Origin: an uncultured Verrucomicrobia subdivision 3 bacterium
GTDB taxonomy: Bacteria; Verrucomicrobiota; Verrucomicrobiia; Limisphaerales; DASXHY01
Assembly: GCA_937890005.1 (NCBI GenBank)
Contig: CALBZA010000016.1
Location: 1-23,175, forward strand
Reading direction: 5' to 3'
DNA: 23,175 nt
Both the position numbers and the translations under genes were made by a program. A model generated the notes under the pieces. That model was not told the DNA's origin. It did no database searches and saw nothing but the letters and a program-made list of their open reading frames with translations. How positions within the stretch are numbered: the stretch's first letter is position 1; every line of letters begins with the position of its first letter. Positions 22,306 to 23,175 of the stretch are shown here, in pieces.

Positions 22306-23175
22306 TTGGATCTTTCTGTTGTTATTGTCACCCGAAACACTCGGACATTCACCTGCGACGCAATCCAGTCCGTTCTGGACAGCGATGATCCGTTTGAGAA
22401 GGAAATCATCATTGTGGACAACGGGTCCAGCGATGGCACCGGTGAAGAGGTTTTGAAACGATTTCCGGGCGTGATCTATCTATGGTCGGAATGGAATCTG
22501 GGATTTGCACGTGCCGACAACATTGGAGCCGAGAAGGCGTCGGGCGATTTCATCCTGTTGCTCAATTCGGATGCGCGATTGAAGCCGGACTCGCTGGCAA
22601 AAGCTGTAGGCTGGATGCGGGCCAATCCAAAATGCGGCGTTGCCGGGGCGCAGTTGTTGAATCCGGACGGTTCGCGCCAGAACTCCATCGCCAACTTTCC
22701 GTCACTCGCGACTGAGTTGTTGAACAAGTCGCTGTTGCGGCGGCTGTTTCCGAATCGGTATCCGGGCAAGGAACAGCAGTTCGCGTCACCCACGGAGGTT
22801 GATACGGTGATCGGCGCGTTCTTTCTCGTGCCGCGAACGGTGTGGAATGCGATCGGCGGTTTTGATGAACGTTACTTCTTCTTTTTTGAAGAAACGGATT
22901 TCTGCCTCCAGGCAAGGCGGCGCGGATATCGGGTCATGCATCTGCCGGATGTTGAAGTCTGGCACGAGCAGGGAAAAAGCGCCGGGCAGAGGAACACGGA
23001 CGCGAGGCTGGAATACTGGCGTTCGCGATTCAGCTACTTCAGGAAAAACCATCCGGGTTGGAGCGTGTTGTTGCTGCGGCTGGGACTCAGCGTACGCCTG
23101 GTGATCGAGTTTCTGGCGTCGTTGCTGGTGAATCTGTTCACGCTCGGGCAGATCTCAAGATTTCGAAAAAAACTG
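22306..23175 (+). CDS. GT2 glycosyltransferase, rhamnosyltransferase-like (WbbL type), 3' end outside the window
   Basis: The open frame begins at TTG 22306, 2 nt after the previous stop, with GGGAG about 7 nt upstream. It is still open at the window edge after 290 codons, so the product is partial. The N-terminus LSVVIVTRN is the family's standard first strand. Other motifs are VDNGSSDGT (37-45), NLGFARADN (64-72), the LLLNSDARL metal-site region (85-93), VIGAFFLVPR (168-177), GGFDERYFFFFEETDFC (184-200) and WHEQGKSAG (219-227). This last set is characteristic of dTDP-rhamnose-type transferases of O-antigen or cell-wall pathways. A hydrophobic stretch (about 252-280) near the edge suggests membrane association. 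The sugar and acceptor are inferred only by family. Confidence 0.88.
   Translation, partial: MDLSVVIVTRNTRTFTCDAIQSVLDSDDPFEKEIIIVDNGSSDGTGEEVLKRFPGVIYLWSEWNLGFARADNIGAEKASGDFILLLNSDARLKPDSLAKAVGWMRANPKCGVAGAQLLNPDGSRQNSIANFPSLATELLNKSLLRRLFPNRYPGKEQQFASPTEVDTVIGAFFLVPRTVWNAIGGFDERYFFFFEETDFCLQARRRGYRVMHLPDVEVWHEQGKSAGQRNTDARLEYWRSRFSYFRKNHPGWSVLLLRLGLSVRLVIEFLASLLVNLFTLGQISRFRKKL

Overview
The window looks like a chromosomal stretch from a free-living, Gram-negative-type heterotroph with fairly high G+C. The gene content and the intergenic repeat types fit Verrucomicrobiota (Pedosphaera/Limisphaerales-like). That placement is an inference from gene families and style, since no rRNA or other marker gene is present. 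I recognise 18 protein genes, the last one cut by the right edge. I see no tRNA, rRNA, CRISPR, insertion sequence or prophage.

Layout. Bases 1-205 hold two small hairpins and an operator-like inverted repeat ahead of a secreted family-10 pectate lyase (206-1525). A class V aminotransferase (1666-2754) follows and ends in a clear intrinsic terminator. Next are a small TM2-domain membrane protein (3061-3309) and an MnmD-type tRNA-wobble methyltransferase (about 3429-4319). The minus strand then carries an aldo/keto reductase, a UvsE UV-damage endonuclease, a class I DAHP synthase, a DUF72 protein and a cytochrome bd oxidase pair (cydA upstream of cydB, with overlapping stop and start). Divergent from cydA are a conserved uncharacterised protein (about 11100-12500), a CorA metal channel and a soluble PAS/histidine kinase of NtrB type.

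The right third (15100-23175) is a cell-envelope glycan region. On the minus strand lie two ArnT/PMT-like GT-C membrane glycosyltransferases, an MsbA-like ABC exporter and a small membrane-anchored protein of unknown function. Divergently on the plus strand lie two GT2 glycosyltransferases, one WaaE-like and one rhamnosyltransferase-like. Together they suggest assembly, flipping and decoration of a lipid-linked or LPS-type glycan.

The most interesting non-coding signals are: (i) an almost identical promoter-like block (25 of 29 bases) ahead of both GT-C genes; (ii) two heptamer-based tandem repeats (8436-8470, 13701-13745); (iii) an 11-nt-periodic inverted repeat (7541-7623) that supplies the last codons and stop of the DUF72 gene; (iv) an eight-G run inside the WaaE-like gene; (v) a probable sequence insertion inside the histidine kinase dimerisation hairpin. 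I found no convincing novel multi-gene defence or mobile system. The best unknowns are the conserved 466-residue protein and the 225-residue membrane-anchored protein tied to the ABC exporter.
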